Shown: positions 48,001-61,879, counted from the stretch's first letter. The stretch is 64,000 nucleotides of DNA from Congeria kusceri (GCA_027627225.1 CM051033.1:52734410-52798409), one strand, 5' to 3'. Numbers and translations: made by a program. The notes: generated by a model not told the origin, from the sequence alone.

Positions 48001-48806
48001 TTTCTGACACGTAAATTACCAAAATCCTTGCAGTGGTTACTACCGCATTGGTACTTTTCTCACTTACCACTGCCACCAGGAGTTAATAACTTACAGATTT
48101 TGCAGTTTTCAGGGGAAACGATTAAGAGGAGATTGAAGATTTGTTTTGTACACAATTTTAATTGTATCATTATGTTTATAACAATTACACAGACATGTAG
48201 CATTATCGGACCAGGTATATCTATATTAATAGTTAAAATAAAAACAAAAAATAAACAAATTAGTAAACATAACAACGCAAGGACTTTGCGTTGTCCACAT
48301 TTTATCATGTGATTGTCCACGATTTTATTTCGCGCCAAGTGTTTGCCTATGGTCACGTGGAACTTCATGCCGGCAGGGATTGAAACCAGCTATGCTGGGA
48401 CACAGTTAAATCTCTGCGCGGAGGTTGGTGAATTACAATCTGATATTATTGCTGTGTAACCTACTGGGTATGGTCAGAATTTCATCTCCCATTTGGCCAC
48501 ACATGTGATGCAAATGCCATTTTCAGCACCCGCATAGAAATAGGTATGTCTCATAATCACTCCATTGAATAGCATAGTGGTAGATTAGATCCATTCATTG
48601 CATGACCTTGGAATCAAAGCACGTGCTGTTAACAACTCATGTACCACTGCAACTACACATCAGTCTGATGATAAAGTCGATCATGTTTGTAGGATAGCAG
48701 TGATGACTGTTTACATATCAATAAGGTTTTTACAACTATGTCAATTGTTGAAATTATTATGTCTCCCTGTCAAGTAGTTGGTAGGGGTACATATGAATGT
48801 TGTGCT
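45045..48806. other. No recognisable gene
   Basis: AT-rich with only short frames. The first 600 bp may include the 5' end of the minus-strand LINE. The frames at 48028-48312 and 48060-48368 overlap on opposite strands and neither shows a motif. Confidence 0.4.
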
Positions 48807-48940
48807 GGATGGATGGATGGATGGACGGACGGACGGACGGACGGACGGACGGACGGGCGGGCGGGCGGGCGGGCGGGCGGGCGGGCTGGCGGACGGACGG
48901 ACGGACGGACGGACGGACGGACGGACGGATGGACGTCTGG
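48807..48940. repeat. Tetranucleotide microsatellite GGAT/GGAC/GGGC
   Basis: GGAT units lead into GGAC, then a GGGC core of about seven units, then GGAC again. Gly/Arg/Asp-repeat frames on both strands are products of the repeat. Confidence 0.95.
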
Positions 48941-48954
48941 ACAGGTGAAAGGTT

Positions 48955-49740
48955 TATCAGTAACCCCTGGTCGGCTTTTGAGGAAACTTCACAGAATTGA
49001 TCAGTTCCAAGTCTAGTTGTACATATCTTCGGCACGTCGTGGTCGGCGAAATTCGGGCGGCGATAAACCCTTTGTTGTTCACATAACAGAAATAGTCTGC
49101 ACTTGTTCTCTGTAACCCCCGGGTTGGATTTTATCGAAACTTCACGTGATTGATTAGTACCAAGTTCAGTTGTGCATATTCTCGGCGTGTCGTGGATAGA
49201 AAATTGTGGTCGGACTTAAGACCCGTTGAAGTTTTTCACCTACTATACCTTGTTTGTGCTTGTTCATCGTAACCCCTGGCCGGACGATGACGAAACTTTA
49301 CAAGATTCATCAGTACCAAGTCTAGTTGAGCATTCCTTCGGCTTGTCGCGGTCAGCGGATGTTGGGCCGATTAATGGCCTTTTGAAGTTCTTCACGTAAC
49401 ATACGTTGTATGCGCTTGTTTTCCATAACCAGTGGCTGGAATATAAAAAAAACACTTAACAAAAATGATCAGTACCCAGTGCAGTTGTGCATATCATCAC
49501 CGTGTCGTGGTCGGGGGATTTTGGGTGGAGTTATGACCCTTTGAAGTTTGTCACCTTACATACCTTTTCTACGCTCGTTCTGTGTAACCCCTGGTCGGAT
49601 TTGTATGAAACTTCAGAGGATTCGTCATTACCAATTCTAATTGTGCTTTTCGTCAGAACGTCACCATCTGCAGATTATGTGCGGAGTTATGGCCCTTTGA
49701 AGTTAATCGTATCAATTTTAAGAACAAATACACTTGTCCT
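48955..49740. repeat. Degenerate 155-bp tandem repeat, 5 copies
   Basis: Units begin TAACCCCTGGTCGG (48961, 49113, 49270, 49426, 49585), with shared GATTGATCAGTACCAAGT- and GTCGTGGTCGG-like phrases. Spacing is 152-159 bp. It directly follows the microsatellite and is probably part of the same dispersed element. Confidence 0.85.
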
Positions 49741-49808
49741 GCATTTTATGAAAAGATCGCAGCTGTCCATTGTATCATCATATATGTAGTACGTACAATA
49801 AATATAAT

Positions 49809-50042
49809 TGAGTCGTGTAGTGGGAAAACCGGACTTAATGCATGTGCATACAGTGTCTTCCCGGATTAGCCTTTGCAGTCCGCACAGGCTAATCCAGGAC
49901 GGCTCTTTCCGCTATTATGGCATTTTCTGTTTCAAAGAAGGCTCTTCTAAAAACAAATCCACTATAGGCGGAATGCACAGGCTAATCCGCGACGACCCTT
50001 TACGCACATGTATTAAGCCCGGTTATGCCACGACACGCCTCA
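49809..50042. mobile_element. Foldback MITE, 234 bp, copy 2
   Basis: Same family as 24812-25074: left end TGAGTCGTGTAGTGGGAAAA, right end ATGCCACGACACGCCTCA. About 30 bp shorter than copy 1 because of a deletion in the right arm. Confidence 0.9.
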
Positions 50043-51469
50043 AATATTCTTTCCCCATAGTGTTGTATACACAGTGGCTATATGTACACTCATGTTATAA
50101 CTACTGCATACAAGAAATATTCTAACTGTATAGTTTCTTTTTAAAGTGCACATTTATCATATAAATTAAATTGCATTTTGCATTGTATCAAATATCGGCA
50201 TACAATGAGCTTTTTGTACGCACAATTAAACATTAAACCTAACATAAATAAAGTATCGGTTTAAAATTAGTCCAAAGCAAAAAGATGTATAGTACCTTGC
50301 AAACAACATGTGTAAACAACTGTTTTGTTTAAACAACTGACCAACTATTATAAGATTTAATAAGTTTCTATTTATTTGCTTGTTATCGTCTGCGATTTTT
50401 ATATAAGCACATCAGTAGCATAAACACGTTTCAACCTATACACTAAATCACTGTAGACAAATAAGAACCATTGACAAGAATTATGCAAACTTTTTAGTTT
50501 ATCATTAACCATATAATTTATGAATTATTAGGAAATAACATGTCAACGTGATTTTTATGATGCCTAGATTTATATTGTTGTTATAATTATATACAGTTAA
50601 ATGATGTCACAAAGCTGTATGAAATTAACAACATTAAAAACTGTTCATGCACTTAACATATTTTCATTGACTCAAATAACAACATACAATACTGAATGCA
50701 GTTCATACCAAGAGCACCCTCTACGGTTGCTACCGTTTGTCTGATTAACATCCCAAGAACAATTGTCGACAATAGCGCTTTATACAAGTCTGATGGCTAT
50801 TGTTCCAATACATTATAGGAAAACACATCAAAAATAACCTTAAGTAAAAACGGCGGTAAAAAAATATATATCCATGACGTTATGATTTGTTCTTCACAAT
50901 CGTCCCTTCATATTGAATAAGACGACCAAGCCAATTATCCATATGTTTAAAATGTGTCAAGAAAAGTGGACAGACAAACTAAAAGCATAGTCCCAAATAA
51001 GCCATGTGTCTGAAAAGAAATTATTACAGTTATCAAGTTATGGTTGTTGGCACACAGCTTATTACGGTGAAAGAGTATAAAAAGCTGTAGGTTAAATAGC
51101 CTTCAGAAACATGTGCCCTAAAAAAAAAATAGCAAAAACCTGACGACAAGAAAGTGGCGACAATATGTTTGTTTTATTGATCAGACAAGCCATCTAGTGG
51201 CACTGCTCTTAAAGTTCACTTCATAGCATTTTACTGATGTCATCTTTATCATGTTTGAAACAACACATTAAAATAATATTAAAATATTTAAAACAAAATA
51301 TTCTAATAACGTTTTAAACGTTTGAAAATAAGGGTCTATAAAGTGATATCATTTTGTAACATTTTCTTACAAACAACGTAAGAAAACACTAAATATGAAA
51401 TGAAATACATTTAAATGGAAAACTCCATCTTATGTTTGATAAATTGAATATCCACATACGTAAAATATC
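50043..51469. other. No recognisable gene
   Basis: AT-rich spacer, no supportable frame or structure. Confidence 0.4.
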
Positions 51470-53570
51470 ATGTGAATCTTTGAGAAATGGACAATCAGCT
51501 GGACCAGATACACTTTTTAAATGTTATGTTTTAAATGTGAGGTAGAAAATATATTTTTCAAAAAAGTCTAACATAAGCTGTTTAACAAATTTGGGCTGAA
51601 AAATACCATGTGTATTTTGAAGCACAAGCAGGTTTTAAAGGTAAAATAGGTACAGTGAACACAATTTGTGTATTACAAATACTTTTATGCATTTGATAAA
51701 CTATCAAATATATGCTCTTTTAGTCGATTTTACCAAGGCCTTTCAATTTTCGTCAGGGTTGTAGTTCGGTATAAATGAATTTAATTTGGAGTTAGAGGAA
51801 AAATGTTCGATATAATACAATATATAATATAAGTGATAAGTCAAACGTTAAACACAATAACAACGTCAGTGGATATTGGAATGTTTTCTCGGTGTCAGGC
51901 AAGGTGATTCTTTATCTCCATTTTTATGTTCTTATTACTTTTTTGATTTCGCAGAATTTTAAAAAGTACATGACTTTGGTGTTCTGAATATAAGTACAGT
52001 GAACACAATTTTTGTAGTACAAAATACTTTTATGCATTTGATAAACTATAAAATATATGCTCTTTTAGTCGATTTTACCAAGGCCTTTTAATTTTCGTCA
52101 GGGTTGTAGTTCGGTATAAATGAATTTAATTTGGAGATAGAGGAAACATGTAAGATTTAATACAATATGTAAGTGTTGAGTCGAACGTTAAACATAATAA
52201 CAACGTCAGTGAATATTTTCTCGGTGTCAGGCAAGGCGATTCTTTATCTCCATTTTTATGTTCTTTTTGATCTCGCAGAATTTTTAAAAGTACATGACTT
52301 TGGTGTTCTGAATATAGGTACCCTGAAATTATTTTTGTTGTTGTATGCAGAGGATATTGTATTGATCTCAAAGACTGAAAAATAATTTTAGAATAGAGTA
52401 TGTTTGTTAGCATATTTTGGTAATTAATGGAAATTGTGTGTAAATACTACAAAACAAATGTTGTGATTTTAGGAAAGATATATTAAGTACAATCTTACAT
52501 TTTACATACATGGAACTAGTACTTGAAGTTGTTGAAAAAATTCCGTACATAGGAATTGTTTTTACACCTGGAGGCTGTTGGTATTTTTGATTCCATAACA
52601 GGACAAGCTATAGAGGATGTTTATAAGTTGAACAGCTTTTTACCAGTTAAACTACAATGTCAATTACAGGTAGTCACATGTTAGACGTGTTTGACAAATT
52701 AATCACTCTAGACTTTAGTCATGTTTCAGAGGTTTGGGGACCTAGCAATAATAGCACACGGCCAGAAAGAATACATTAATATATTTGTAAGAAATTATCT
52801 GGAATAAGAGTACAAACACACAATAATTTTGTATATGAGAAGTAGGAAGAACCCAACTGATACGTAAGTTATAAGATACTGGTGCAAAATACGACAAATG
52901 AAACCAGTCAACTATGCAAGACTGGTTTGTAAAAATATGTTCGAAAATGTAGAAAACAATAATGATACACAATGGACATGCGAGATAAAGTCTCTTTTAC
53001 AATTTCTATAATTTTATAATGTGTGGAAGCATCAAGAGGCTGGATATATCGATCTGTTGCTAATAACGTTTAAAGAAAGCATACAAGATGTATTATGCAA
53101 AAATTGGTCCAGTGATTTACAGCCACATCGTAACCAAGTAAACAAGGACAATTGTAGAATAGCTTTATCCAGGTAAAGAATGTAAGCAGAAAATTTGGAA
53201 CTATACGTTTTGTGTGGAAAAAGCCAAGGCACACTCCACACGAAGACATAATTTTTGTATATGTAACATCACACATGAATTTAATTTTTTGTTTGAATAT
53301 ACATCGTACAATGAATTAAGAAAACAATACCTTAACATATATTACTATGTCAGATCAAATATTCCCAAATTTATTGAACTTATTTAATGTAATTACAAAC
53401 AATGGTTAGACACTTTAATAGCTGAACATGTAAAAACAAAAACAGCTTTTGATTTTGTGCTGTCAATAAGAGTCCTGTCCTGCTGGAGTTTGATTTCAAT
53501 TATATTGAGAAATAATTATCATACACGTATTAGAAATAAACCCGTAAACACCTCTCACAGATTATTCTTA
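51470..53570 (+). mobile_element. LINE relic with duplicated reverse transcriptase segment
   Basis: Broken frames retain reverse transcriptase signs: NGQSAGPDTLFKCY near 51490, EAQAGFKGK near 51620, a VDFTKAF-type box near 51723 and again near 52070, GVRQGDSLSPFL near 51893, and LLYAEDIVLISKTEK at 52335-52380 (catalytic box YAED). A C-terminal region like that of the LINE at 13.9-18.4 kb runs to about 53570. There are too many stops for function. Confidence 0.8.
51645..52320 (+). repeat. Tandem duplication inside the LINE, 344-bp offset
   Basis: The stretch starting GTACAGTGAACACAATTT at about 51650 recurs at about 51994 and stays alignable to GGTGTTCTGAATATA. The second copy has several deletions. 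It doubles the reverse transcriptase core. Confidence 0.9.
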
Positions 53571-53669
53571 TAGGTATACGTTTATGTATGAATAATACGT
53601 ATGTTACAAATAAATTAGTTCAATATTTACTTCTATTTTGTACTAACTACTGTTGTATGGATTTTTATT

Positions 53670-55248
53670 GTACTGTCTAAAAGATAAAACTGTGACAATC
53701 TGTAATGTTCATTATTGATCTGACTATTATTGTACTATCTTAATGATTAAACTGTGACAATCTGTACTGTTCATTATTGATCTGACTATTATTGAACTGT
53801 CTTAATGATTAAACTGTGACAATCTGTACTGTTCATTATTGATCTGAGTATTATTGAACTGTCTTAATGATTAAATTGTGACAATCTGTACTGTTCATTA
53901 TTGATCTGACTATTATTGAACTGTCTTAATGATTAAACTGTGACAATATGTACTGTTCATTATTGATCTGACTATTATTGAACTGCCTTAATGATTAAAT
54001 TGTGACAATCTGTACTGTTCATTATTGATCTGACTATTATTGTACTGTCTTAATGATTAAACTGTGACAATCTGTACTGTTCATTATTGATCTGTCTATT
54101 ATTGTACTGTCTTAATGATTATATTGTGACAATATGTACTGTTCATTATTGATCTGACTATTATTGAACTGTCTTAATGATTAAACTGTTACAATCTGTA
54201 CTGTTCATACTTGATCTGACTATTATTGAACTGTCTTAATGATTAAATTGTGACAATCTGTACTGTTCATTATTGATCTGACTATTATTGTACTGTCTTA
54301 ATGATTAAACTGTGACAATCTGTACTGTTCATTATTGATCTGACTATTATTGTACTGTCTTAATGATTAAACTGTGACAATCTGTACTGTTCATTATTGA
54401 TCTGACTATTATTCAGCTGTCTTAATGATTAAATTGTGACAATCTGTACTGTTCATTATTGATCTGACAATTATTGTACTGTCTTAATGATTAAACTGTG
54501 ACAATCTGTAGTGTTCATTATTGATCTGACTATTATTGTACTGTCCTAATAATTAAACTGTGACAATATGTACTGTTCATTATTGATCTGACTATTATTG
54601 TACTGTCTTAATGATTAAACTGTGACAATCTGCACTGTTCATTATTGATATGAGTATTATTGTACTGTCTTAATGATTAAATTGTGACAATCTGTACTGT
54701 TCATTATTGATCTGACTATTATTGAACAGTCTTAATGATTAAACTGTGACAATCTGTACTGTTCATTATTGATCTGACTATTATTGTACTGTCTTAATGA
54801 TTAAATTGTGACAATCTGTACTGTTCATTATTGATCTGACTATTAATGTACTGTCTTAATGATTAAACTGTGACAATCTGTAATGTTCATTATTGATCTG
54901 ACTATTATTGTACTGTCTTAATGATTAAACTGTGACAATCTGTACTGTTCATTATTGATCTGACTATTATTGAACTGTCTTAATAATTAAACTACGACAA
55001 TCATTATTGATCTGAGTATTATTGAACTGTCTTAATGATTAAATTGTGACAATCTGTACTGTTCATAATTGATCTGACTATTATTGAACTGTCTTAATGA
55101 TTAAACTGTGACAATATGTACTGTTCATTATTGATCTGACTATTATTGAACTGTCTTAATGATTAAATTGTGACAATCTGTACTGTTCATTATTGATCTG
55201 ACTATTATTGTACTGTCTTATTGATTAAACTGTGACAATCTGTACAAT
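53670..55248. repeat. 62-bp satellite, about 25 copies
   Basis: Units of the form TGACTATTATTGTACTGTCT plus TAATGATTAAACTGTGACAA plus TCTGTACTGTTCATTATTGA repeat with a 62-bp period. Variation is mostly GAACTG/GTACTG, AAACTG/AAATTG and CTGACT/CTGAGT. One unit near 55000 has a deletion. It abuts the 3' end of the LINE relic. Confidence 0.95.
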
Positions 55249-56330
55249 GCGTGCTCAAGTTATTGAGCAGAAACTGTTTTTCGATTTTAAGTAACAGTGA
55301 CCTTGGCCTTGACCCCCACCTACCCTATATGCAATCTTAAGCGAGGTCTCGATATAAGGTATTTATGTATTAAGTTTAATTAAATATCTCAATGTGTTCT
55401 CAAGTTATTAAGCAGAAACCGTTTTTTGTTTTCACTTTTAGTAACAGTGACCTTGCCCTTGACCCCACTCACCACATATGCAATCCAAAGCGAGGTCTTG
55501 CAATAAGGTATATATGTATGTAGTTTCATTACTGTACCTGTAGCTCAATTCGTTCGCGAGTTAGAGGGCGGAAACGATCAGTTGACGCTGCCACTACGCC
55601 TTTGACCTTGAATTGAGACCTTGACCTAGGACATAGTGACCGTTTCTTGTGCGCGACACTACACCTCGCCATGTTTGTCACTTTTGCAAAGTTATTTGAA
55701 AATCCATCCATTTTGGACGAAGATGTGCTCTGGATAATGTGTTAAGGATTGATTTCAATATTTGACCTTTGACCTTGAATTTGTAGCATGACCTTCAACA
55801 TAGGGACTGGTTTTTGCGCACGACACTCCGACTTATCATGCATGTCACTACTGCCAAGTTATTTAAAAATCCATCCATGCTGGACAAAGATATGCACTGG
55901 TCGATGTGTTTACGATTGATTTCTTACATTTCACATTTAATTGAGACCTTGACCTTGGACCTTAGGACCTGGTTATTGCGCGCGAAACTCAGCCTCACCA
56001 TGCTTGTCACTTTCGAAAAGTTATTTGAAAATCCATCAATGTTCGACATAGATATGCTCAGGAAAGTGTTAAGGATTGATTTCTTAAATTTGACATTTGA
56101 GCTTGATTTGTGACCTTGACCTTGGACCTTAGACGTGGTTATTGCGCTAGACACTCCGATTCACCATGCTTTTCACTTATGCCATGTTATTTGGAAATCA
56201 ATCCATGCTGGACAAAGATATACTCCGGACAAAGTGTTATGGATTGAATTCGTCTCATCATGCTTATCACTTCTGCAAAGTTATTTGAAAATCCATCTAG
56301 GCTGGGCAAAGTTATTCTCCGGACAAAGAT
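55249..56330. repeat. Degenerate repeat family with TGACCTTGACCTTGGACC core
   Basis: Two early units (from 55249 and 55390) share CAAGTTATT(G/A)AGCAGAAAC and CAGTGACCTTG. Later units of about 150-160 bp share GTTATTTGAAAATCCATCCATG, CTGGACAAAGATATGCTC and GACCTTGACCTTGGACC. Frames at 55529-56425 on both strands are shadows of this repeat. Confidence 0.8.
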
Positions 56331-57910
56331 CCCTCGCCGACCGCCCCCCAGCCCGCTTGGGCGTTCCCATAGTTCGCTCTTTAGAACTATGTCGTGATTT
56401 TCGATTTCATTTAAGAAAGACCTAAACCACCGATTCAGCTCATGCTTGTCTTTGCTACCATTTCGCTGACTGTTTCCATGACTTTTAACTCCCAAACCAT
56501 CGGATATACCTCAGAACGTGATACGTTCTTTTCAGACCACATGTACGCAGAGTATGCATACTCAGTGACACCTTTAAGCACAATCAAAACGCTTTAATCT
56601 CATACTTCTAGATAAGAGACTGTGGACGATGTAGAGGGGTTTGCAAAAAAAAAAAAAAAAAAAAAAACAACAACAACAAAACAGCAACTGCCATCTACAC
56701 ATAACAACATACGATTTTGACACCTAACCTGCGTACATGAGAAGCTATAGCGACACGAATGCTTTATATTAAGGGACTAAAATTGACAAATATTGTACGT
56801 AATACGCGGATTCAAATTGTAGTGATAAACATATAAGTATGCCAAGAGCGAAACAATATTCCAATAGTTTAGAAAGATATTGCTGATATTTATTAAGAGT
56901 GTCATAACTGAATTAGGTAGTATAAATCATTAATATTGTCCTACATAATATTGAATCTGTGCGATGAAAAACTACGAATGTGGCTATAAACGATGTGCCT
57001 AATAACTTTACCTATTTTTTTTTTTTTTCTGTACTTTATTTTTACTATCGCTGCTTACTTTCAGAAGATATACATCTCTAATTGAAAATTAATTATATCA
57101 CCGATAGTTACGGGTTTATTCAGTTCGATATAAATACAGGCGCATTATCCATACGATCAAAATAACCCATGATCATTTACAAAGTAAGTTACTTTCAAAA
57201 AGGAAGTGAAATTCGTCGCATAAGACCGTGCAAGTTGGACTAGTCCTTGTAGCCCTTTCTATATTTATTATATGTAGCAGTTTTGATCAACCTCATTAAA
57301 ATCAAATCCTAACGTTGTTAGGATCTGAAGACATCACATAACAGATCACGTTTAAATGACTTGCCGAACAATAAAATATCAGCCCTGCTGCGCCCACTGA
57401 AATTGCTTTCTGCAGAGCAAAGTTTCGCCACGGTTTTTGAAAAGTGATGTATTTTCAGCCGATCCTCGGGCATTAATCATTTACAGTAAATGTTAACGCG
57501 GATACAAATGGATATAATGGTACCTGAGGCGACTAAACATCCAAAGTTCACGATAATATCGTGCATAGTGTTTGTGTGTTATATATAAAGTTATACACTA
57601 AGGCGAAGTCATCAGATCCAGTCGGCGGATAATAAATTAGCGTCAGACTAGGGACGAGGTTAATAAAATTGCAGTTTTGATGCTTTGGTCTTTGAGACGA
57701 TAACGTTAGCTTGCTTAGACCTCTATATCGTTCGATATTAACACACGGAGGATAAAACTGATAACTGATATGCACTACATGTACATACCAAATCAGAGAT
57801 GGTCTTACTATAAACTAAATATACACCTGATGTCTGTGTTCTGCTTTGCGTATATTCGAACAATGCTGTAAAATGTTCATAGTATTTAGATGTGGAAAGT
57901 ATATGACCAT
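56331..57910. other. No recognisable gene; poly(A) tract at 56645
   Basis: A run of about 22 A followed by CAA repeats lies at 56645-56680. The rest is AT-rich without supportable frames. Confidence 0.4.
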
Positions 57911-58535
57911 ATATTCTGGATTACCTGCCCCTGTCACTGCGTTAATGGGTCAGCCATAAACGACAAATCGGCGGACAACAACAACCTTTCGCGGAGATAT
58001 AAGTTTACGAATAAAAGTTGATTTGACGACCACAAAGAATTTGAGTGGATAGAGGTAAATACACTTTAATACACTCTTTTGTTTTGTGCTTCCAAAAGTG
58101 TATATTGAGTTAACTGACACTTAAGTAAGTGAATAGTTTTTCGGATAACTCCATCCTCTGCAATTTCGGATGAAATTTCTGACAATAATTTATGTCGGTA
58201 TATTAAAGTTTCATAAATAGTATTTTCGTTTTCAGATGTTTATATACACCTTACATGTTTAAATGTTAAAATTTCGTTAATTAAGATTTAATTATTATAA
58301 TGATTTTAGTAAAGTTTTGAACATGACAATACAAAATGAAAAGAAAACATTACTGACATAAAAGCTTAATACTAAAATATTATTTTTCGTTATGTTTGTT
58401 TTTCAGATGGACTATGAACGAGATCATCGGCCTGGTTTTCAACGCATAACGAAACAGGATAGATTGGAAACTGACCAAACATATGCTGCTAATATTCTGT
58501 ATTACCCGCCCCTATCACTCCATTAATGGGTCAGG
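57911..58535 (+). repeat. Short dispersed direct duplication
   Basis: A phrase of about 45 bp near 57911-57956 (ATATTCTGGATTACCTGCCC, CACTGCGTTAATGGGTCAG) recurs at about 58491-58535 with a few changes. The second copy overlaps the end of the micro-ORF at 58407. Confidence 0.75.
58407..58526 (+). CDS. Candidate 39-residue micro-ORF after a splice acceptor
   Basis: A pyrimidine tract and CAG end at 58406, directly followed by ATG and a 39-codon frame (MDYERDHRPGFQRITKQD at the start), charged, with no signal or membrane segment. A possible upstream donor, TAGAG|GTAAAT, lies near 58052. I recognise no family, and chance is a real alternative. Confidence 0.2.
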   Translation: MDYERDHRPGFQRITKQDRLETDQTYAANILYYPPLSLH

Positions 58536-61500
58536 CGGCTGTGATAAAGACTGTTAACTATCCATACATATAGCGTTATTGTACCGTATTGTTTATTTTC
58601 AGATTGGATATGACTGTCTGTTGTTTATTTACCTGAATAGATTTATCTCATAATGCTGAATGTTCTGTCATATTATTATGTGCAGCCACAAAATCCGTAA
58701 TATTATGGAAGAGCTGTTTACAGTTTAGGGGAAAGTAGCATGATTGAACATACATTATTTGGCAATACTGAACATAGGCAATTTTCCAAAAATATATATA
58801 CAATGGAAATAGTAAATGGCCTATAAGAATTATTTCAACACTTAACAGTAGAGGCATTATAATACAGTGTTTGTTGTACTGTATAAGAATAAGTGTTACC
58901 TTCATTTTATTGGTTTGAATACAGTTCATTCATATGAAAATAAAGAAGGATTTTTGTGTTGTATCTGTCTTTACTGTATGTCAAGTTTTCATATACTTTG
59001 TATAAGCTTTCAATTACAAGTGAGTTATTGCATATCTCACAATAAACAATTGGTTTGTCACATTTGTTAAAATGAGCTGTTCACAAAGTCATTATGGCAT
59101 GTGTCCAGGATACACTTCTTAATTTCATATGTGGGAATATTTTAGTAGTATTCTTTGTAAAAGAAGTCAACTATCTAAATAAATATCATGACAAAAAATA
59201 AATAAATGATTCAGTTCAATAAAAAGTACATAGGTGTTGTACAAATTATATTTATTTATTATTTAAACGAAAGTTGACTATTATATTAGTGTGAACATAA
59301 GTTCAAGCTAGGTCATTATTCAATAAAACAATCTTTACAAGATAATTAATTGTATGGTACTGAGTTTTTTATTGATATGGATATTTGTTGCAATTTAATA
59401 GAGATTTAACTTGAAGTAATGCAAGAAAATGCAAATCGATCGTTTTCTACACAAATGTCTGTCTTCTGTATCACTAACATCTGGTGTACGCGCAAGTCGG
59501 AGGTGTTGCTTTAGATTGAGTTAAATAGGTACTATTAAGAACTGGCAACCTATAATATAATACGGGTATTAAGGATTGTCATTTCTATTTTATAACAATG
59601 AATTATCTACATTATGTAATCCTTTTGTTGCACAAAGAAGTTACTTTTACGAAGGATGTATATGTGTAATAGGATTGAATTCAGCACCCATTTCAAGAGT
59701 TACAATTAATGGAACATACATGCATAAAACAAATTATGGATTCAATTTCTTAAATAATCTCTATTGAGTAAATCACATTCATTGCGTGCCCATTTACGTT
59801 TAGTATATTCAAGTGTATTCAAGTTACACAAAATATTTTTGGGATAGTAAGTATATTTTTTGTTAAATGAATTCATAAACAATAACAAAATGTTAATAAA
59901 ATGCAATACATTTGTGATATTACATTGAGCATATAACTTTCAGATTTTATATATTGTTTTGCCATTATGGCCAATATATCTCTTAATGCAACATAGACAG
60001 TACTGAAACGAGTCATTGATTACGAAAAAAATCCCATTCTGGATAGTTATGTGCGAAATACACTTCACTTGTGTTTTCCTCTGTTTTAGCATTAACGTGT
60101 CGCGCATTGCACAAAAGCTTTATTTTGTGTAATCTAACATACATTTGCTTCAACAGTGCCATGTGAGTTATATATGTTCCCATTTTTTTCAAAATTGCAT
60201 AACTGCAGACATACCATCACAGCCGACATTTTTTTGGTTTGTGCCAGGCGTACTATCTTAGTACGAACCGGGAACCAGGCTAATGACCATTGTGACCATT
60301 TGACCATTTGTCCTGTTTGTGTGCATTTATCGTTTTGTCTATTAAGTATGGCAATACATTTTGAATTTTGTCAAAGGGAACTAATCACTTGTCTTCGTAG
60401 GCAACACATTAAGCAGTTATGTTCCTTGTTAACAGCCGGATGATTTGCCGCTCAGTGGCCTAGTGCCAATAGTGCAAAAAGGAATTGGAAGTAAGTTAAT
60501 TAACACCTTAAATTATTTGCAGTCAGCCAAACGAGTATTGCTTAGACACAGATGTCATAACCCAAAGGACGTGTAAATATATATTATCTAGCGCATAAGA
60601 TTTGTTTTTATTTTCTGAAATATTGGAGTCCAACTACATGTATCTCAACAATCGCGATTGTTCGTTTATACACTCAGCCCATACATCATTAAATGCATTA
60701 GCTTGTTGCTGACTACTAAAGATTGAGCGTTATACAAAATAAATATTGTCCATGCGTAACAAGATACACTTATAAAATTCGATTGTGTTATGATGGTATT
60801 TGTATAACTCATAGCAAAACAAAAACGGTGAAATAAATACCAAACACTAAACGATCGTAAATTACCAATGAATTATACATAAACTAATAGGTTAGTGTTG
60901 AATAAAGATAAGTTTATTTAGCGAGGTTTAGAGAGCCTGAGTAGATAAACACAGTGCCGCAAAATAACTAATCTTTAATTAGCATCTGTCTAATATTTTA
61001 TTTATCCCATCTTTTGTTATTTTGATTTTGAAAACAAACAACAGAGACGTACGATTGACATGCAATGACGTCACGAAAATCAACCAAATTACGTCATTAG
61101 AATACTCGTGTTTGCTTTATCTCAATGCGTGGACTTACAACTTAGTTAATCCAACGGGTAGTATATCGTCAATGCCAGTGTGCTGATGGGATACGTAAAA
61201 TCTGATAATCTCATTATGAATACAACAAGGAATGTTTAACATTGAGTTATTATATTTGTATCTGTACCTACACTTATAAACAGTGGTTGCGTTCACACAT
61301 AATTGGTATAAATATTGGTATTCGTACGCAACAGTAGACACTTTTACACTTTTTCAACAATAGCTGCATTAAATCAATAAATTCCAGAAAAGCGAGTGTT
61401 GTCTTGATAATCTACACACACTAAAACAAGAGCTGATGCGTATATTGTGGTGACATTTCAATAAAACTTCAGTTAAAATTGATAAGATACTCAAGCACAA

Positions 61501-61879
61501 ATTTTGGAATTACATGCACGTGTGACAGACGCATAAGTATCCAAATATTTATTAGCACATGCAAACAAAAGCAAGTTAAAATAATAAATGGCAAAATTCT
61601 GCATCATAATCATGTATAAAAGACGAAACAACAAGTTATGGAAAACGACATAAATTTCATATAACAATGTCATTTGACAGATTAACTTCACTGTCCTATT
61701 TATTGTACCGTATATACTAACCAAATGAAGGCAAGGGTACACAGAAAATAGACATTTCCAGCTTTTGCCACAACTAGTGTAAACTCATACCCAGCAATTG
61801 TTGAAGGATACATTTTCATTCGTCGAATATCAACAAGTTTCTGATATTCGAAGAATGAAAATTTAGTGCCAAACATTAC
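58536..61879. other. No recognisable gene
   Basis: AT-rich; the longest frames (58648-58929 minus, 60156-60443 plus) lack motifs, repeats or splice context. Confidence 0.4.

Noticed and set aside
48738..49035. Gly/Arg/Asp-rich and Arg/Pro/Ser-rich proteins on both strands
   Set aside because: Both are translations of a GGAC/GGGC microsatellite.
55529..56495. Frames of 60-102 codons on both strands
   Set aside because: They follow the TGACCTTGACC repeat units and have no protein signature.
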